Assembly (NCBI RefSeq): GCF_900102015.1 | Contig: NZ_FNAT01000002.1 | Coordinates: 62,001 to 126,000, forward strand | DNA from: Limimaricola pyoseonensis | GTDB taxonomy: Bacteria > Pseudomonadota > Alphaproteobacteria > Rhodobacterales > Rhodobacteraceae | Length of the DNA stretch: 64,000 nt | Reading direction: 5' to 3' | Shown: positions 1 to 9,470 of the stretch, in pieces | Position numbering within the stretch: the stretch's first letter is position 1 | Layout of the letters: every line of letters begins with the position of its first letter | Translations under genes and position numbers: made by a program | The notes under the pieces: model-generated | Seen by the model: the letters and a program-made list of their open reading frames with translations, nothing else | Told to the model about the DNA's origin: nothing | Databases searched by the model: none

Positions 1-1516
1 GCAGGTCGAGCTGCGGCCCGCCGCCGTCATAGCCGCGGCCCCAGAGCCAGACCTGGTCGGAGGCCAGCAGCGCCACGCGCCCCTCGCCCACCCGGTCGAG
101 CACGAGGAGCGGCCGTTCGCCCGGACCGGTCAGGGCGACGGTGGCGTCGGCGGCGGGGTCGATCTCGACCTGCCGGAACCAGCGGCCCCAGTCGGGGGCC
201 AGAGGGTCGCCGCCGGGGGTGAGCCACGGCTCGGTGAGGCCCGAGGTCACGGGGTGGCGCGCGCCCAGATCGGTGAGCGCCGGGCGGAAGGGCTGCTCGA
301 CCACCCGGGCGCTGGGCGCGCCGGGCAGCACGAAGCCCAGCGGGCTGCGGTAGATGCTGTCGGCCCCGGCATATTCCGGCCCGGCGGTGACCAGCACCGC
401 GCCCCCCGTCTCGACGTAGCGGGCGACGTTCTGGAAATACTCGGAGGGCAGGATGCCGCGCCGGCTGTAGCGGTCGAAGACGATCAGGTCGAACTCATCG
501 ATCTTCTCGATGAACAGCTCGCGCGTCGGGAAGGCGATCAGCGACAGCTCCTCGACCGGCACGCCGTCCTGCTTCTCGGGCGGGCGCAGGATGGTGAAGT
601 GCACGAGGTCCACGGAGCTGTCGGATTTCAGCAGGTTGCGCCAGGTCCGCTCGCCGGCATAGGGCTCGCCGGAGACCAGCAGCACCCGCAGCCGGTCGCG
701 CACGCCGTTGATCTGCACCACGCTGTCGTTGTTGCGCGCGGTCAGCTCGCCCTCGGCCTCGGGGGTCGAGAACTGCAGCACGTTCATGCCGCCATGCGGC
801 AGGGTGACCGGCAGCTCGATGTCGCGGCCAAGGGGCACGTCGAAGCGCATCGGCTCGCCGCCGTCGATGGCGATGGTGAGCGGCACCGTGGCCGACGTGG
901 CGGGTGCCGCGCCCTGATCCTCGATCCGCAGCGTCAGCGTCACCGGCTCGCCGAGGATGGCGAAGGCCGGGGCGTTGCGCACCACCAGCCGCCGGTCCCA
1001 GTCCTGCGCGCGGCCAGAGACCAGCGCGTGCATCGGCGCCGGCAGCTCGGGCGCGCGGGCCATGTCGTGCACCCGCCCGTCGGTGAGCAGCACCACCCCG
1101 GCGACGCGGCCGCGCGGCTCCTCGGCCAGCGCCTCCGACAGCGCGGTCATCGCCTGCGTGCCGCCGTTCTCCTCGGCATCGGCGACGCGGATCACCCGCA
1201 GCTCGGTCGCCGCGCGCGCCGCGACCTGCGCGCGCAGCCGCTCCAGCGCGGCCTCGGTCTGGGCCGTGCGGTCCGACAGGCCCTGGCTCGCGCTTTCGTC
1301 GACCACGGCGATCACGATGTCGGAGAGCGGCTGGCGCTCCTCCTGCCGGAGCGAGGGGTTGGCGAGCCCGGCGAGCAGGGCGAGCGCGGCGAGGCCGCGC
1401 AGCCACCATCCAGCGAGGCCGCGCCACAGCGCCAGCGCCACGAAGGCCAGCGCCAGCGCGGCAAGCGCCGCGAGCGCCGGCCAGGGCAGCAGCGGGTCGA
1501 GGATCACGCCGGTCAC
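1..1516 (-). CDS. Membrane-anchored VWA / class I amidotransferase-like protein (C-terminus cut by window edge)
   Basis: Partial gene of 505 codons running off the left edge. It starts at a GTG that overlaps the stop of the DUF4159 gene (GTGA), so it is the last visible member of the coupled MoxR cluster. Residues ~13-31 and 42-53 are hydrophobic membrane segments. Residues 73-77 read DESAS, a VWA MIDAS-type DxSxS motif, and LLTDG (~143-147) is the second VWA landmark. The later part (residues ~290-500) resembles the glutamine-amidotransferase-like fold seen in the last gene of these clusters, but the end is missing. In this family the protein is thought to work with MoxR and DUF58 in envelope maturation. 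The precise function is unknown. Confidence 0.8.
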   Translation of the reverse strand, partial: MTGVILDPLLPWPALAALAALALAFVALALWRGLAGWWLRGLAALALLAGLANPSLRQEERQPLSDIVIAVVDESASQGLSDRTAQTEAALERLRAQVAARAATELRVIRVADAEENGGTQAMTALSEALAEEPRGRVAGVVLLTDGRVHDMARAPELPAPMHALVSGRAQDWDRRLVVRNAPAFAILGEPVTLTLRIEDQGAAPATSATVPLTIAIDGGEPMRFDVPLGRDIELPVTLPHGGMNVLQFSTPEAEGELTARNNDSVVQINGVRDRLRVLLVSGEPYAGERTWRNLLKSDSSVDLVHFTILRPPEKQDGVPVEELSLIAFPTRELFIEKIDEFDLIVFDRYSRRGILPSEYFQNVARYVETGGAVLVTAGPEYAGADSIYRSPLGFVLPGAPSARVVEQPFRPALTDLGARHPVTSGLTEPWLTPGGDPLAPDWGRWFRQVEIDPAADATVALTGPGERPLLVLDRVGEGRVALLASDQVWLWGRGYDGGGPQLDL

Positions 1517-4281
1517 TGGCCCAGCCTTTCCAGCAGGGCCGGGACGTGGACCTGATCGGATTTGTAGTTGCCGGTCAGCACGTGCATCACGAGGTTCACC
1601 CCGAAGCGGAAGGCCATCTCGCGCTGCCGGTCGCCGGCCATGCCGCGCCCGACCGGGTAGAGCGGCATGCCCGCCTCGTCCAGCGCCCAGGCGGCCGCCC
1701 AGTCATGGCCGCCGATCACCACCGGGGTGACGTTGTCGTTGAGGTTGCGGAACGGCATGCCGGGCACCGGCTCCTCGTCCGGCGCGGCCTCGACCCAGAC
1801 GTCGCGGCCGCGATGCCGGCCGGGGAATTCCTGCAGCAGGTAGAAGGTGCGGGTCAGCACGTGGTCCTCGGGCGCCGGCATCAGCGGCGGGATGTCGAGC
1901 GGCCGGGCGATGGCCTGCAGGCGGCGGCCCTCGGGCGTGGTGGCGCCGAAGCCCGCGATCCCGGCGTCGCGGGTGTCGAACAGGATCATGCCGCCGCCGC
2001 GCAGATAGGCGTTGAGCTTGTCATAGGCCGCGCCCGAGGGGATCGGCGTCTCGGCGGTGATCGGCCAGTAGAGCAGCGGGAAGAAGGCCAGCTCGTCGGT
2101 CTCGGGGTCGACGGCCATCGGTGCGGCGGGCTCGACCGAGGTGCGCTGGGTGAGCGTGCGCCCCAGCCCCTCGAGCCCGGCGCGGGCGGTCTCGTCGACC
2201 CGCGCGTCGCCCGACAGGATATGGCCCAGCACCACCGAGCCGGTGGCGGCCTGCGCGAAGCGTTCCTCCTGCGGGCCGAGCGGCGCGCGCTCCTGCGCCA
2301 GCGCCTCGGGGGCGGGCAGGGCGAGAAGGCCGAGCGCCAGAAGCGCGGCCGCGCCCCTCAGTCGGCCCGCGAGCCAGAGCGCGGCCAGCGCGTCGAGCAG
2401 CAAAAGCCCCAGCGACAGCGCCAGCAGCCAGCCCTTGAGCGGCAGCTCGCGCGCGACGGCCAGCCCCTCGACCGGCACGCCGGCGGGCCAGCGCGCGGGG
2501 GCGAGGGCTGTGTCGGCGCGGGTGACGTTGAGCGCGAGGCTGCGCTCCTCGCCGCGGTAGAGGCCGGGCGGCAGGTCGGGGCCGATCTCGCCCGCCATGA
2601 TGCGTTCGCCCGGCACGGCGGCGCGGGTGTCGGTCTCCTCGAGCCGCCCCTCGGCGTCCATCACCTCGCGCGGCTGCCACAGCGTGCCCTCGAGATCGGC
2701 CTCGACATCGGTCCCGGCGCGGGCCGAGACGGCGAGCCGCTCCAGCATGCCGACGAACAGCCCCGAGAGCGGCAGAGAGGACCACTCGGCATTGGCGGTG
2801 ACGTGGAACAGCACGACCTGACCCTCGCCCAGCGGCTTGCGGGTCACCAGCGGCGTGCCGTCGGTGAGCTGGGCGATGACGCGCTCGGCCAGCTCGGGGC
2901 CGGGCTCGGCCATCACCTGCGCGCGCACGGTGACGTCGCCCGGCACCTCCAGCCCGAAGAAGGGCGAGTCCGGCTCGAAGGGCGCGAGCGTCTTGGGCTC
3001 GCCCCAGCTCATTGCGCCGCCGATGGTGCGGCCGCCGGCGCGCAGCCGCACCGGCATCAAGGGCTCGTCGCCCTGCCGCCCGGCCTCGGAGCCGGCCAGC
3101 CGCGGCCCGGCGAAGCGCAGGAGCAGCCCGCCCCCGCGCACCCACTCCTCCAGCGCCTCGGCCTCGGCGGGCGGCAGCAGCCCGGCATCGGCCAGCGCGA
3201 TCGCGTCCGGCGCGGCGGGCAGCAGCTCGGGCAGACCGCCCGAGAGCAGCTCGACATGCGGCTCAAGCGCCTCGCGCAGGTAGTGCAGCGGCGACAGCAG
3301 CTCGGCGGTCTCGCGCGCCTCGCGGCTCTCGACCAGCGCCACCTCGCGCCGGCGCAGCGCGTCGTCGGTCAGCGCCACGGCGGCGGCCGAGCGCTGGCCC
3401 TCGATCTCGAAGCGGGTGACGCGGTTGCGCAGCTCGGGCGGCAGGCTCAGCGCCACCTCGGCCACCGCAGCGCCCGGCGCGTAGTCGAGCGTGGCCGCGG
3501 CGAGGCGACGCTCGACGCCCGCCGGGTCGAGCCCGCGCGCCACCACCTGGGCCGTGGCCGCGCCGCCGGTCGGGCTGCGCACCGCCTCGAGCATGACGGC
3601 CCCGTCCTCGAGCCGCGGCGGCCGCAGCGCGAAGATGCGGCGCGGGGTCTGGATCACCCGGACGCGGCCATGGTCGCGAAACGCCTCCAGCAGCTCGGCG
3701 CGGCCGGACCGGTCGAGCCCGTCGGAAAGCCAGACCGTGTCGAAGCCGCCCTCCAGCGTGTCGGCCCATGCGGCGGTCGTCTCCGCGTCGGGTTGCCACG
3801 GCTTCGGCTCCAGCGCCGGCAGGGTGGAGATCGCGGCCTCGGCGTCGATGAAGACGGTCTCCTGCGGCGGGTCGGTCAGCACGGCGACGGCGGCGGGGCG
3901 GCCGTCGCGGCGGGCCTGTGCCAGCAGCCCCTCGATCCGGTCGCGCCGGGCGGGCCAGTCGCGCGCATCGGCCCATGTGCCGTCGGCCACGACCAAAAGC
4001 GGCCCGGTCCCCGGTTCGCGCTCGGACGGATTCAGCACCGGCCCGGCGAAGCCGACGATCGCGGCGGCGACGGCGAGGATGCGCAGCAGCATCAGCCACC
4101 ACGGCGTGCGGTCGGCCTGGGTCTCCGCGTCGCGCAGGCCCAGCAGCAGCGCCACGCCGGGAAAGCGGCGGCGGATCGGGGCGGGCGGCACGGCGCGCAG
4201 GATCAGCCACAGCACCGGCAGCAGCACCAGCGCGGCCAGAAGCCAGGGCGACAGGAAGCCCACGGGGCCGAGGCTCCACAT
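1513..4281 (-). CDS. DUF4159 domain protein with BatA-like N-terminus
   Basis: 922 aa from the ATG at 4281, which overlaps the DUF58 stop as TGATG; an ATG 30 bases upstream is less likely because it would lie further into the DUF58 gene. The N-terminus has a BatA/aerotolerance-type layout: a membrane segment at ~8-27, a short cytoplasmic stretch with an RRRFPG motif, and a second segment at ~65-85. The middle is a long periplasmic region with amidotransferase-like features. A third hydrophobic block lies near residues 625-675. The C-terminal ~230 residues are DUF4159, recognisable from the terminal VMHVLTGNYKSDQVH segment. The protein probably acts in the inner membrane with the MoxR ATPase. 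The biochemical role is not established. Confidence 0.88.
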   Translation of the reverse strand: MWSLGPVGFLSPWLLAALVLLPVLWLILRAVPPAPIRRRFPGVALLLGLRDAETQADRTPWWLMLLRILAVAAAIVGFAGPVLNPSEREPGTGPLLVVADGTWADARDWPARRDRIEGLLAQARRDGRPAAVAVLTDPPQETVFIDAEAAISTLPALEPKPWQPDAETTAAWADTLEGGFDTVWLSDGLDRSGRAELLEAFRDHGRVRVIQTPRRIFALRPPRLEDGAVMLEAVRSPTGGAATAQVVARGLDPAGVERRLAAATLDYAPGAAVAEVALSLPPELRNRVTRFEIEGQRSAAAVALTDDALRRREVALVESREARETAELLSPLHYLREALEPHVELLSGGLPELLPAAPDAIALADAGLLPPAEAEALEEWVRGGGLLLRFAGPRLAGSEAGRQGDEPLMPVRLRAGGRTIGGAMSWGEPKTLAPFEPDSPFFGLEVPGDVTVRAQVMAEPGPELAERVIAQLTDGTPLVTRKPLGEGQVVLFHVTANAEWSSLPLSGLFVGMLERLAVSARAGTDVEADLEGTLWQPREVMDAEGRLEETDTRAAVPGERIMAGEIGPDLPPGLYRGEERSLALNVTRADTALAPARWPAGVPVEGLAVARELPLKGWLLALSLGLLLLDALAALWLAGRLRGAAALLALGLLALPAPEALAQERAPLGPQEERFAQAATGSVVLGHILSGDARVDETARAGLEGLGRTLTQRTSVEPAAPMAVDPETDELAFFPLLYWPITAETPIPSGAAYDKLNAYLRGGGMILFDTRDAGIAGFGATTPEGRRLQAIARPLDIPPLMPAPEDHVLTRTFYLLQEFPGRHRGRDVWVEAAPDEEPVPGMPFRNLNDNVTPVVIGGHDWAAAWALDEAGMPLYPVGRGMAGDRQREMAFRFGVNLVMHVLTGNYKSDQVHVPALLERLGQ

Positions 4282-5171
4282 CAGCGCCGCTCCAGCGCGC
4301 CGTAGAGCCACAGCAGCGCCGAGGCCGCGCTGTCGCCGGTGTGGTGGGTGGTGAACTGCCAGCCGGTGGTCCGGGCCAGCTCGGCCAGCCGGTCGCGCCG
4401 CTCGGCGAGGCGCTCAAGATAGCGGCCGCGCAGGTCGCCGGCCTTCAGCGTCTCGTGGCGGACGGTGCCCGACATGCTTTCGAAGATGGTGCGCCCGTCA
4501 TAGGGGAAGGCCTCCTCCGCCGGGTCGAGCACCTGCAGGAGCGCGCCGCGCACGCCGCGGTCGGCGGCGGCGGTCAGCACCGCCTCGACCGGCTCCACCG
4601 GGCCGAGAAAGTCCGACACGAAGACCGCGCGCGAGCGCGGGGCAAGGCCGCGCGGCTCGGGGGCGGCGTGGTCGTCCGGCGCGGTTTCCGACAACAGGTC
4701 GGCCATGCGTAGAAGCTGCCCGCGCCCGCGCCGGGGCGGCAGCCGGCTGTCGGCGAGGCCGACCCGCTCGCCGCCGCGCGACAGGAGCACCGCGAGCGCC
4801 AGCGCGAGGGTGCGGGCGCGGTCGGATTTCGGCGGCAGCTTGCGCGAGGAGGAAAAGCCCATCGAGGCGCCGGCATCGACCCAGAGCGCGACGCTCTGGG
4901 CGATCTGCCATTCCTTCTCCTGCACGAAGGCCGAATCCGCCCGACCCGAGCGGCGCCAGTCGATGGCGCGGGCGGTGTCGTGCGGCTGGGCGGCGCGGTA
5001 CTGCCAGAAATTGCTGCCCGACCCGGCGCGGCGGCGGCCATGCTCGCCCATCAGCACGGTCTGGGCGAGATGCTCGGCCTCGGCCAGGAGCGGCGGCAGC
5101 GGCGCGGCGAGATCCTCGGCGCGGGCGCGCAGCCCGACCGGTCCGGTATGCGGGGCCGCCTCCGGGTTCAC
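4281..5171 (-). CDS. DUF58 domain protein
   Basis: 296 aa from a GTG at 5171 that overlaps the MoxR stop (GTGA). The hallmark DUF58 block is present near residues 50-75: a basic patch, [20 protein letters not shown]. It is followed by a VWA-like fold with WVDAG..M and FVSDFLG segments. No membrane segment is evident, so it is probably cytoplasmic or peripheral. DUF58 proteins are almost always encoded directly after MoxR and are thought to be MoxR clients or adaptors. Overlaps on both sides (GTGA upstream, TGATG downstream) imply translational coupling through the cluster. Confidence 0.9.
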   Translation of the reverse strand: MNPEAAPHTGPVGLRARAEDLAAPLPPLLAEAEHLAQTVLMGEHGRRRAGSGSNFWQYRAAQPHDTARAIDWRRSGRADSAFVQEKEWQIAQSVALWVDAGASMGFSSSRKLPPKSDRARTLALALAVLLSRGGERVGLADSRLPPRRGRGQLLRMADLLSETAPDDHAAPEPRGLAPRSRAVFVSDFLGPVEPVEAVLTAAADRGVRGALLQVLDPAEEAFPYDGRTIFESMSGTVRHETLKAGDLRGRYLERLAERRDRLAELARTTGWQFTTHHTGDSAASALLWLYGALERR

Positions 5172-6184
5172 GCCGCCGCCTCGGAGCGGGTGACCCGCGC
5201 CGCGACGGTGTCGATCAGGGCGGCGAGGCTCTCGCCGCGGGCGCGGGCGGCGAAGCCCAGCGCCATGCGGTGCGACAGCACCGGGGCGGCGAGGCGGGCC
5301 ACGTCCTGCGGCCCCGGCGCGAGCCGCCCGTCGAGCAGCGCCTCGGCGCGCACCGCCAGCATCAGGGCCTGCGCGGCGCGGGGGCCGGGGCCCCAGCTCA
5401 CCGACTGGCGCACCTCTGGCAGGGCCTCGGGCTCCTCGGGGCGGCAGGCGCGCACGAGGTCGAGGATCAGCTCGACCACCGCCTCGCCCACCGGCATCCG
5501 GCGCAAGAGGCGCTGCGCCTCGAGCAGCTCCTCGGCGGTGAACACCGCCTCGGCCTCGGCCTCCTCGAGGCCGGTGGTGGCCAGCAGGATGTCGCGCTCG
5601 GTGTCGCGGGTGGGGTAGGGCACGTCGATCTGGAACAGGAAGCGGTCGAGCTGCGCCTCGGGCAGCGGGTAGGTGCCCTCCTGCTCGAGCGGGTTCTGCG
5701 TGGCCAGAACGTGGAAGGGCGGCCCGAGCGGGCGGTGCTCGCCGGCGATGGTCACCTCGCGCTCCTGCATCGCCTGCAACAGCGCCGACTGGGTGCGCGG
5801 GCTGGCGCGGTTGATCTCGTCGGCCATCAGGAGCTGGCAGAAGACCGGCCCCTCGATGAAGCGGAAGGAGCGGCTGCCGTCGGCCGCGGTCTCCAGCACC
5901 TCGGAGCCGAGGATGTCGGCGGGCATCAGGTCGGGGGTGAACTGGATCCGGCTTTCGCTGAGCCCCATCACGGTCGAGAGCGCGTCGACGAGCCGGGTCT
6001 TGCCGAGGCCGGGCAGGCCCACCAGCAGCGCGTGGCCGCCGCAGAGCAGCGCGGCGAGCGTCAGGTCGACCACACGTTCCTGGCCGATGAAGCGGCGCGC
6101 CACGCTGGCCCGCGCTGTGGCGAGGCGTTCGCCCAGCGCCTCGATCCCGGCCACCAGGTCGGCGTCGCTCAACTGCTCTGGCAT
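5168..6184 (-). CDS. MoxR family AAA+ ATPase
   Basis: 338 aa. Walker A is GLPGLGKT (residues 56-63) and Walker B/DEXN is ADEIN (121-125), followed by [16 protein letters not shown], the typical MoxR segment. A sensor region with [22 protein letters not shown] completes the AAA_3 domain, and a lid domain follows. MoxR ATPases act as chaperones for VWA-domain partners; the next three genes downstream (DUF58, DUF4159, VWA-like) are the expected partners. This is the first gene of the cluster; a 60-base gap separates it from the divergent DUF1285 gene. Confidence 0.95.
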   Translation of the reverse strand: MPEQLSDADLVAGIEALGERLATARASVARRFIGQERVVDLTLAALLCGGHALLVGLPGLGKTRLVDALSTVMGLSESRIQFTPDLMPADILGSEVLETAADGSRSFRFIEGPVFCQLLMADEINRASPRTQSALLQAMQEREVTIAGEHRPLGPPFHVLATQNPLEQEGTYPLPEAQLDRFLFQIDVPYPTRDTERDILLATTGLEEAEAEAVFTAEELLEAQRLLRRMPVGEAVVELILDLVRACRPEEPEALPEVRQSVSWGPGPRAAQALMLAVRAEALLDGRLAPGPQDVARLAAPVLSHRMALGFAARARGESLAALIDTVAARVTRSEAAA

Positions 6185-6244
6185 GACAGCCTCCCCGTTC
6201 TAGTCTAGCATCGCAGGCCCCAGCAGATACCGTGGCAGGCAGTG

Positions 6245-6829
6245 ATGGCAAACACAAAGAGCGGTGAGGACAAGGCCCCTTCGGCGGAAAGCCTCGCATC
6301 GGCGGCCCGCCAGGCGGGTGCGCGCGGCCCGGCGCCGGTGCATCTTTGGAACCCGCCCTTCTGCGGCGATCTCGACATGCGGATCGCCCGCGACGGCACG
6401 TGGTTCTACGAGGGCACGCCGATCGGGCGCGAGCGCATGGTCCGGCTGTTCTCGACCATCCTCAAGCGCGAGGGCGACGATTTCTTCCTCGTCACGCCGG
6501 TCGAGAAGGTCGGCATCACGGTCGAGGACGCGCCCTTCGTGGCGGTCGACGTGGAGCGCGAGGGCGACGATCTGCGCTTCACCACCAATCTCGGCGAGAA
6601 GGCGCTGGCCGGTCCCGACCACCCGATCCGGGTGGTGCGCGACCCCGAAAGCGGCGAGCCCTCGCCCTATATCGAGATCCGCTCCAGGCTCGAGGCGCTG
6701 ATCGACCGCAAGAGCTTCTACCGGCTGGTGGATCTGGGCGAGACCGCGCCGCATGAGGGCGTCGACTGGTTCGGCCTGCGCTCGGGCGGGGTGTTCTTCC
6801 CGATCATCCCGGCCGCCGAACTGCCCTGA
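6245..6829 (+). CDS. DUF1285 domain protein
   Basis: 194 aa from ATG 6245; a GTG one codon earlier (6242) is also possible. The sequence is soluble, with no signal peptide or membrane segment. The features [29 protein letters not shown] and [14 protein letters not shown] mark the DUF1285 family, which is widespread in alphaproteobacteria and has no firmly assigned function. It is divergent from moxR, a conserved arrangement in this clade as I recall it. It is not part of an obvious operon, since ~250 bases of non-coding sequence follow. Confidence 0.85.
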   Translation: MANTKSGEDKAPSAESLASAARQAGARGPAPVHLWNPPFCGDLDMRIARDGTWFYEGTPIGRERMVRLFSTILKREGDDFFLVTPVEKVGITVEDAPFVAVDVEREGDDLRFTTNLGEKALAGPDHPIRVVRDPESGEPSPYIEIRSRLEALIDRKSFYRLVDLGETAPHEGVDWFGLRSGGVFFPIIPAAELP

Positions 6830-6888
6830 AACCTGTCCCGAGACTTGCCCTGAGACCGCGACAATCCCGAAAACGAACGGTGTAGAAA

Positions 6889-6917
6889 CGCGGAGGCCCC
6901 ACGAGGAGACCTCCGCG
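6889..6917. terminator. Possible hairpin between DUF1285 and gabD
   Basis: CGCGGAGG and CCTCCGCG form an 8-bp stem around a 13-base loop in the gap between two convergent genes. There is no T-tract on either side, so terminator function is only suggested by position. Confidence 0.35.
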
Positions 6918-7077
6918 CCACGCGACCTCGATCACTCGTTACCTGACGCCGCGGGGCTGCTCCCGGCGTCGCCGCAATCCTGCCACGATTCCTTTTGGAT
7001 TTGATCCGCAAATCGGCAGCCGGACGCTCTGTTTCCGGAAAAATGCAGGATTTTCGGGCCTGACGGGCAATTTTGCC

Positions 7078-8556
7078 TCACACGGAACTACAGATATATT
7101 TCAATTCCAGGTAATCCTCGATGCCGTGGCGTGAGCCCTCGCGCCCGAGGCCCGACTGCTTGACGCCGCCGAAGGGCGCCACCTCGGTCGAGATGATCCC
7201 GGTGTTGACGCCGACGATGCCGTATTCCAGCGCCTCGGCCACCTTGGTGACGCGGCTCATGTCGCGGGCGTAGAAATACGACGCCAAGCCGAAGATCGTG
7301 TCGTTGGCCAGTTCGATCACGTCGTCCTCGTCCTCGAAGGCGAAGAGCGGCGCGAAGGGGCCGAAGGTTTCCTCCTGAGCGACCTTCATGCCGGGCGTGG
7401 CGCCGGTGACGACCGTGGGCTGGAAGAACTGGCCGCCGAGGTCATGCGCCTCGCCGCCGGTGAGCAGCGTCGCGCCGTGATCGAGCGCGTCCTTGAGGTG
7501 GTCGCGCACCTTGTCGATCGCCGAAGCCTCGATCAGCGGGCCGAGATCGGTGCCCTCCTCGAGCCCGTCTCCCACGCGCAGCTTCTCGACCGCCGCCTTC
7601 AGCTTGGCGGCGAAGGCGTCGTAGACACCCTTCTGCACGTAGATGCGGTTGGCGCAGACGCAGGTCTGGCCGTTGTTGCGGAACTTGCACTGGATCGCGC
7701 CCTCGACCGCCGCGTCGAGATCGGCGTCGTCGAACACGATGAAGGGCGCGTTGCCGCCGAGCTCCATCGAGCATTTCATCACCTGGTCGGCGGCCTGCCG
7801 CAGCAGGATGCGCCCGACCTCGGTCGATCCGGTGAAGGTGAGCTTGCGCACCTTCGGGTTCTCGCAGAACTCCTTGCCGATCTCCGAGGCCGCGCTCGAG
7901 GTGACGACCGAGAACACCCCCTTGGGCACGCCCGCCTCCTCGGCCAGCACCGCCATGGCCAGCGCCGAGAGCGGCGTCTGCGACGCGGGCCGGATCACGA
8001 AGGAACAGCCCGCCGCCAGCGCCGGGGCCACCTTGCGGGTGATCATCGCGTTGGGGAAGTTCCACGGCGTGATGCCGGCGGCGACGCCGATCGGCTGCTT
8101 GATCACGGTGATCCGCTTGTCGGGCATGTGGCCGGGGATGGTCTCGCCATAGACCCGCTTGGCCTCCTCGCCGAACCATTCGAGGAAGGCCGCGCCATAG
8201 GCCACCTCGCCGCGGCTCTCGGTCAGCGGTTTGCCCTGCTCGGCGGTCATCAGGATGGCGAGATCCTCCTGATGCGCCATCAACAGGTCGAACCAGCGGC
8301 GCAGGATCTGCGCGCGCTCCTTGCCGGTCTTCGCGGCCCAGGGCTTCTGCGCCTTGTGCGCCGCGTCGATGGCGCGGGCGACCTCCTCACGCGACAGGTC
8401 CGCCACCCGCGCGATCACGTCGCCGCGCGCCGGGTTGGTGACCTCGAAGACCCGGCCGCTTTCGGCCTCGACCCAGTCCCCGGCGAGAAAGGCGCGCTCG
8501 CGCACGAGATCGGGACGCTTGAGCAATGACTTGATGTCGGTACGGTCGTCGAGCAT
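7078..8556 (-). CDS. gabD: NAD(P)-dependent succinate-semialdehyde dehydrogenase
   Basis: 492 aa, normal length for the GabD family. It would oxidise succinic semialdehyde to succinate, feeding the TCA cycle. Visible aldehyde dehydrogenase landmarks are PWNFPNAM (165-172), FTGSTEVG (241-248), general base Glu265 in MELGGN, and nucleophile Cys299 in NNGQTC, with a second cysteine two residues later. The position that is usually Lys in the KPA.QTP cofactor motif is Arg here (R189 in IRPASQTP). It is a single gene with no gabT neighbour, so the physiological aldehyde could differ. The next gene upstream is divergent. Confidence 0.9.
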   Translation of the reverse strand: MLDDRTDIKSLLKRPDLVRERAFLAGDWVEAESGRVFEVTNPARGDVIARVADLSREEVARAIDAAHKAQKPWAAKTGKERAQILRRWFDLLMAHQEDLAILMTAEQGKPLTESRGEVAYGAAFLEWFGEEAKRVYGETIPGHMPDKRITVIKQPIGVAAGITPWNFPNAMITRKVAPALAAGCSFVIRPASQTPLSALAMAVLAEEAGVPKGVFSVVTSSAASEIGKEFCENPKVRKLTFTGSTEVGRILLRQAADQVMKCSMELGGNAPFIVFDDADLDAAVEGAIQCKFRNNGQTCVCANRIYVQKGVYDAFAAKLKAAVEKLRVGDGLEEGTDLGPLIEASAIDKVRDHLKDALDHGATLLTGGEAHDLGGQFFQPTVVTGATPGMKVAQEETFGPFAPLFAFEDEDDVIELANDTIFGLASYFYARDMSRVTKVAEALEYGIVGVNTGIISTEVAPFGGVKQSGLGREGSRHGIEDYLELKYICSSV

Positions 8557-8638
8557 GACTTCTCCTCCAGAACTTCGGGCGCATCCTTCACCTGCGAGGC
8601 AAGGAGGTCCAGCCCCCGGGGAAAGGGAGGGAGAGAGA

Positions 8639-9421
8639 ATGACCAGCCGCGCCGAGATCGACGACGCCTATGCCAATGCCGCGCATATCCCGGGGGGCAT
8701 GGAATACCCGGCGCGCTGGGCGGCGGCCGCGAGCGCCTTCCGCGCCGCGCATCCGCCCGAGGAGATCGCCTACGGGCCCGGCGCGCGGCAGCGGCTCGAC
8801 CTGTTCCGGCCCGAGGGGGCGCCCAAGGGCGCGGTGGTCTTCGTGCATGGCGGGTTCTGGAAGGCCTTCGACAAGAGCGCGTGGTCGCATCTCGCGGCCG
8901 GCGCGCTGGCCCGTGGCTGGGCGGTGGCGATGCCCTCCTACACGCTGGCGCCCGAGGCGCGGATCTCCGCGATGACGGACGAGATCGAGACGGGGATCGG
9001 CGCTGTGGCCGAGCGGGTGGCGGGACCGCTGCGGCTCACGGGTCATTCGGCCGGCGGGCACCTGGTGGCGCGCATGGCCTGCGCCGACCGCGCGCCGGGC
9101 TGGCGCGAGCGGGTGGCGCGGATCGTGCCGATCTCGCCGCTGTCGGACCTGCGGCCGCTGATGGGCGCCTCAATGAACGACGATCTGCGGCTGGACCGGG
9201 AGGAGGCCGAGGCGGAGAGCCCGGTGCTGCAGGAGCAGGTCGATCTGCCGATGACGGTCTGGGTCGGCGCGGCCGAGCGCCCGGCCTTTCTCGACCAGGC
9301 GCGCTGGCTGGCCGAGGCGCGGGGCTGCGACATGGTCGAGGACCCGGGGCGGCACCATTTCGACGTCATCGAAGCGCTGGCCGAGCCGGAGAGCCCGCTG
9401 ACCCGCGCGGTTCTCGCCTGA
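8639..9421 (+). CDS. Alpha/beta hydrolase, arylformamidase (kynurenine formamidase)-like
   Basis: 260 aa from ATG 8639, chosen because a purine-rich ribosome binding site (GGGAGGGAGAGAG) lies just upstream. The oxyanion HGG motif is at 70-72, the nucleophile elbow GHSAGG at 135-140 (Ser137), and a C-terminal HHFDVIEAL supplies the likely catalytic His. The N-terminal pattern (Tyr-Ala-Asn, then Gly-Pro-Gly.RQ.LDLF) fits the arylformamidase branch, which hydrolyses N-formylkynurenine. No other tryptophan-catabolism gene is nearby, so substrate assignment is tentative. Confidence 0.85.
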   Translation: MTSRAEIDDAYANAAHIPGGMEYPARWAAAASAFRAAHPPEEIAYGPGARQRLDLFRPEGAPKGAVVFVHGGFWKAFDKSAWSHLAAGALARGWAVAMPSYTLAPEARISAMTDEIETGIGAVAERVAGPLRLTGHSAGGHLVARMACADRAPGWRERVARIVPISPLSDLRPLMGASMNDDLRLDREEAEAESPVLQEQVDLPMTVWVGAAERPAFLDQARWLAEARGCDMVEDPGRHHFDVIEALAEPESPLTRAVLA

Positions 9422-9423
9422 CG

Positions 9424-9446
9424 CAAGTTCCTTCGAAGGAATTTGC
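9424..9446. terminator. Palindromic hairpin 1 between convergent genes
   Basis: Stem built on TTCCTTCGAAGGAA with flanking GCAA/TTGC. It sits directly after the hydrolase stop and is AT-rich compared with its surroundings. Confidence 0.6.
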
Positions 9447-9468
9447 AAAACTCTTGGAAGAGTTTTGC
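9446..9468. terminator. Palindromic hairpin 2 between convergent genes
   Basis: CAAAACTCTT and AAGAGTTTTG pair perfectly with a GG loop, directly abutting hairpin 1. The A- and T-rich arms give a U-run whichever strand is transcribed, so this is a good bidirectional terminator for the hydrolase (plus) and the P1 peptidase (minus). Confidence 0.7.
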
Positions 9469-9470
9469 GC

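Noticed and set aside
1546-4305. 919-codon open frame on the plus strand, antisense to the DUF4159 gene
   Set aside because: It is His/Gly/Arg-rich composition typical of the antisense frame of GC-rich genes and contains no recognisable domain; the minus-strand gene has clear family features.
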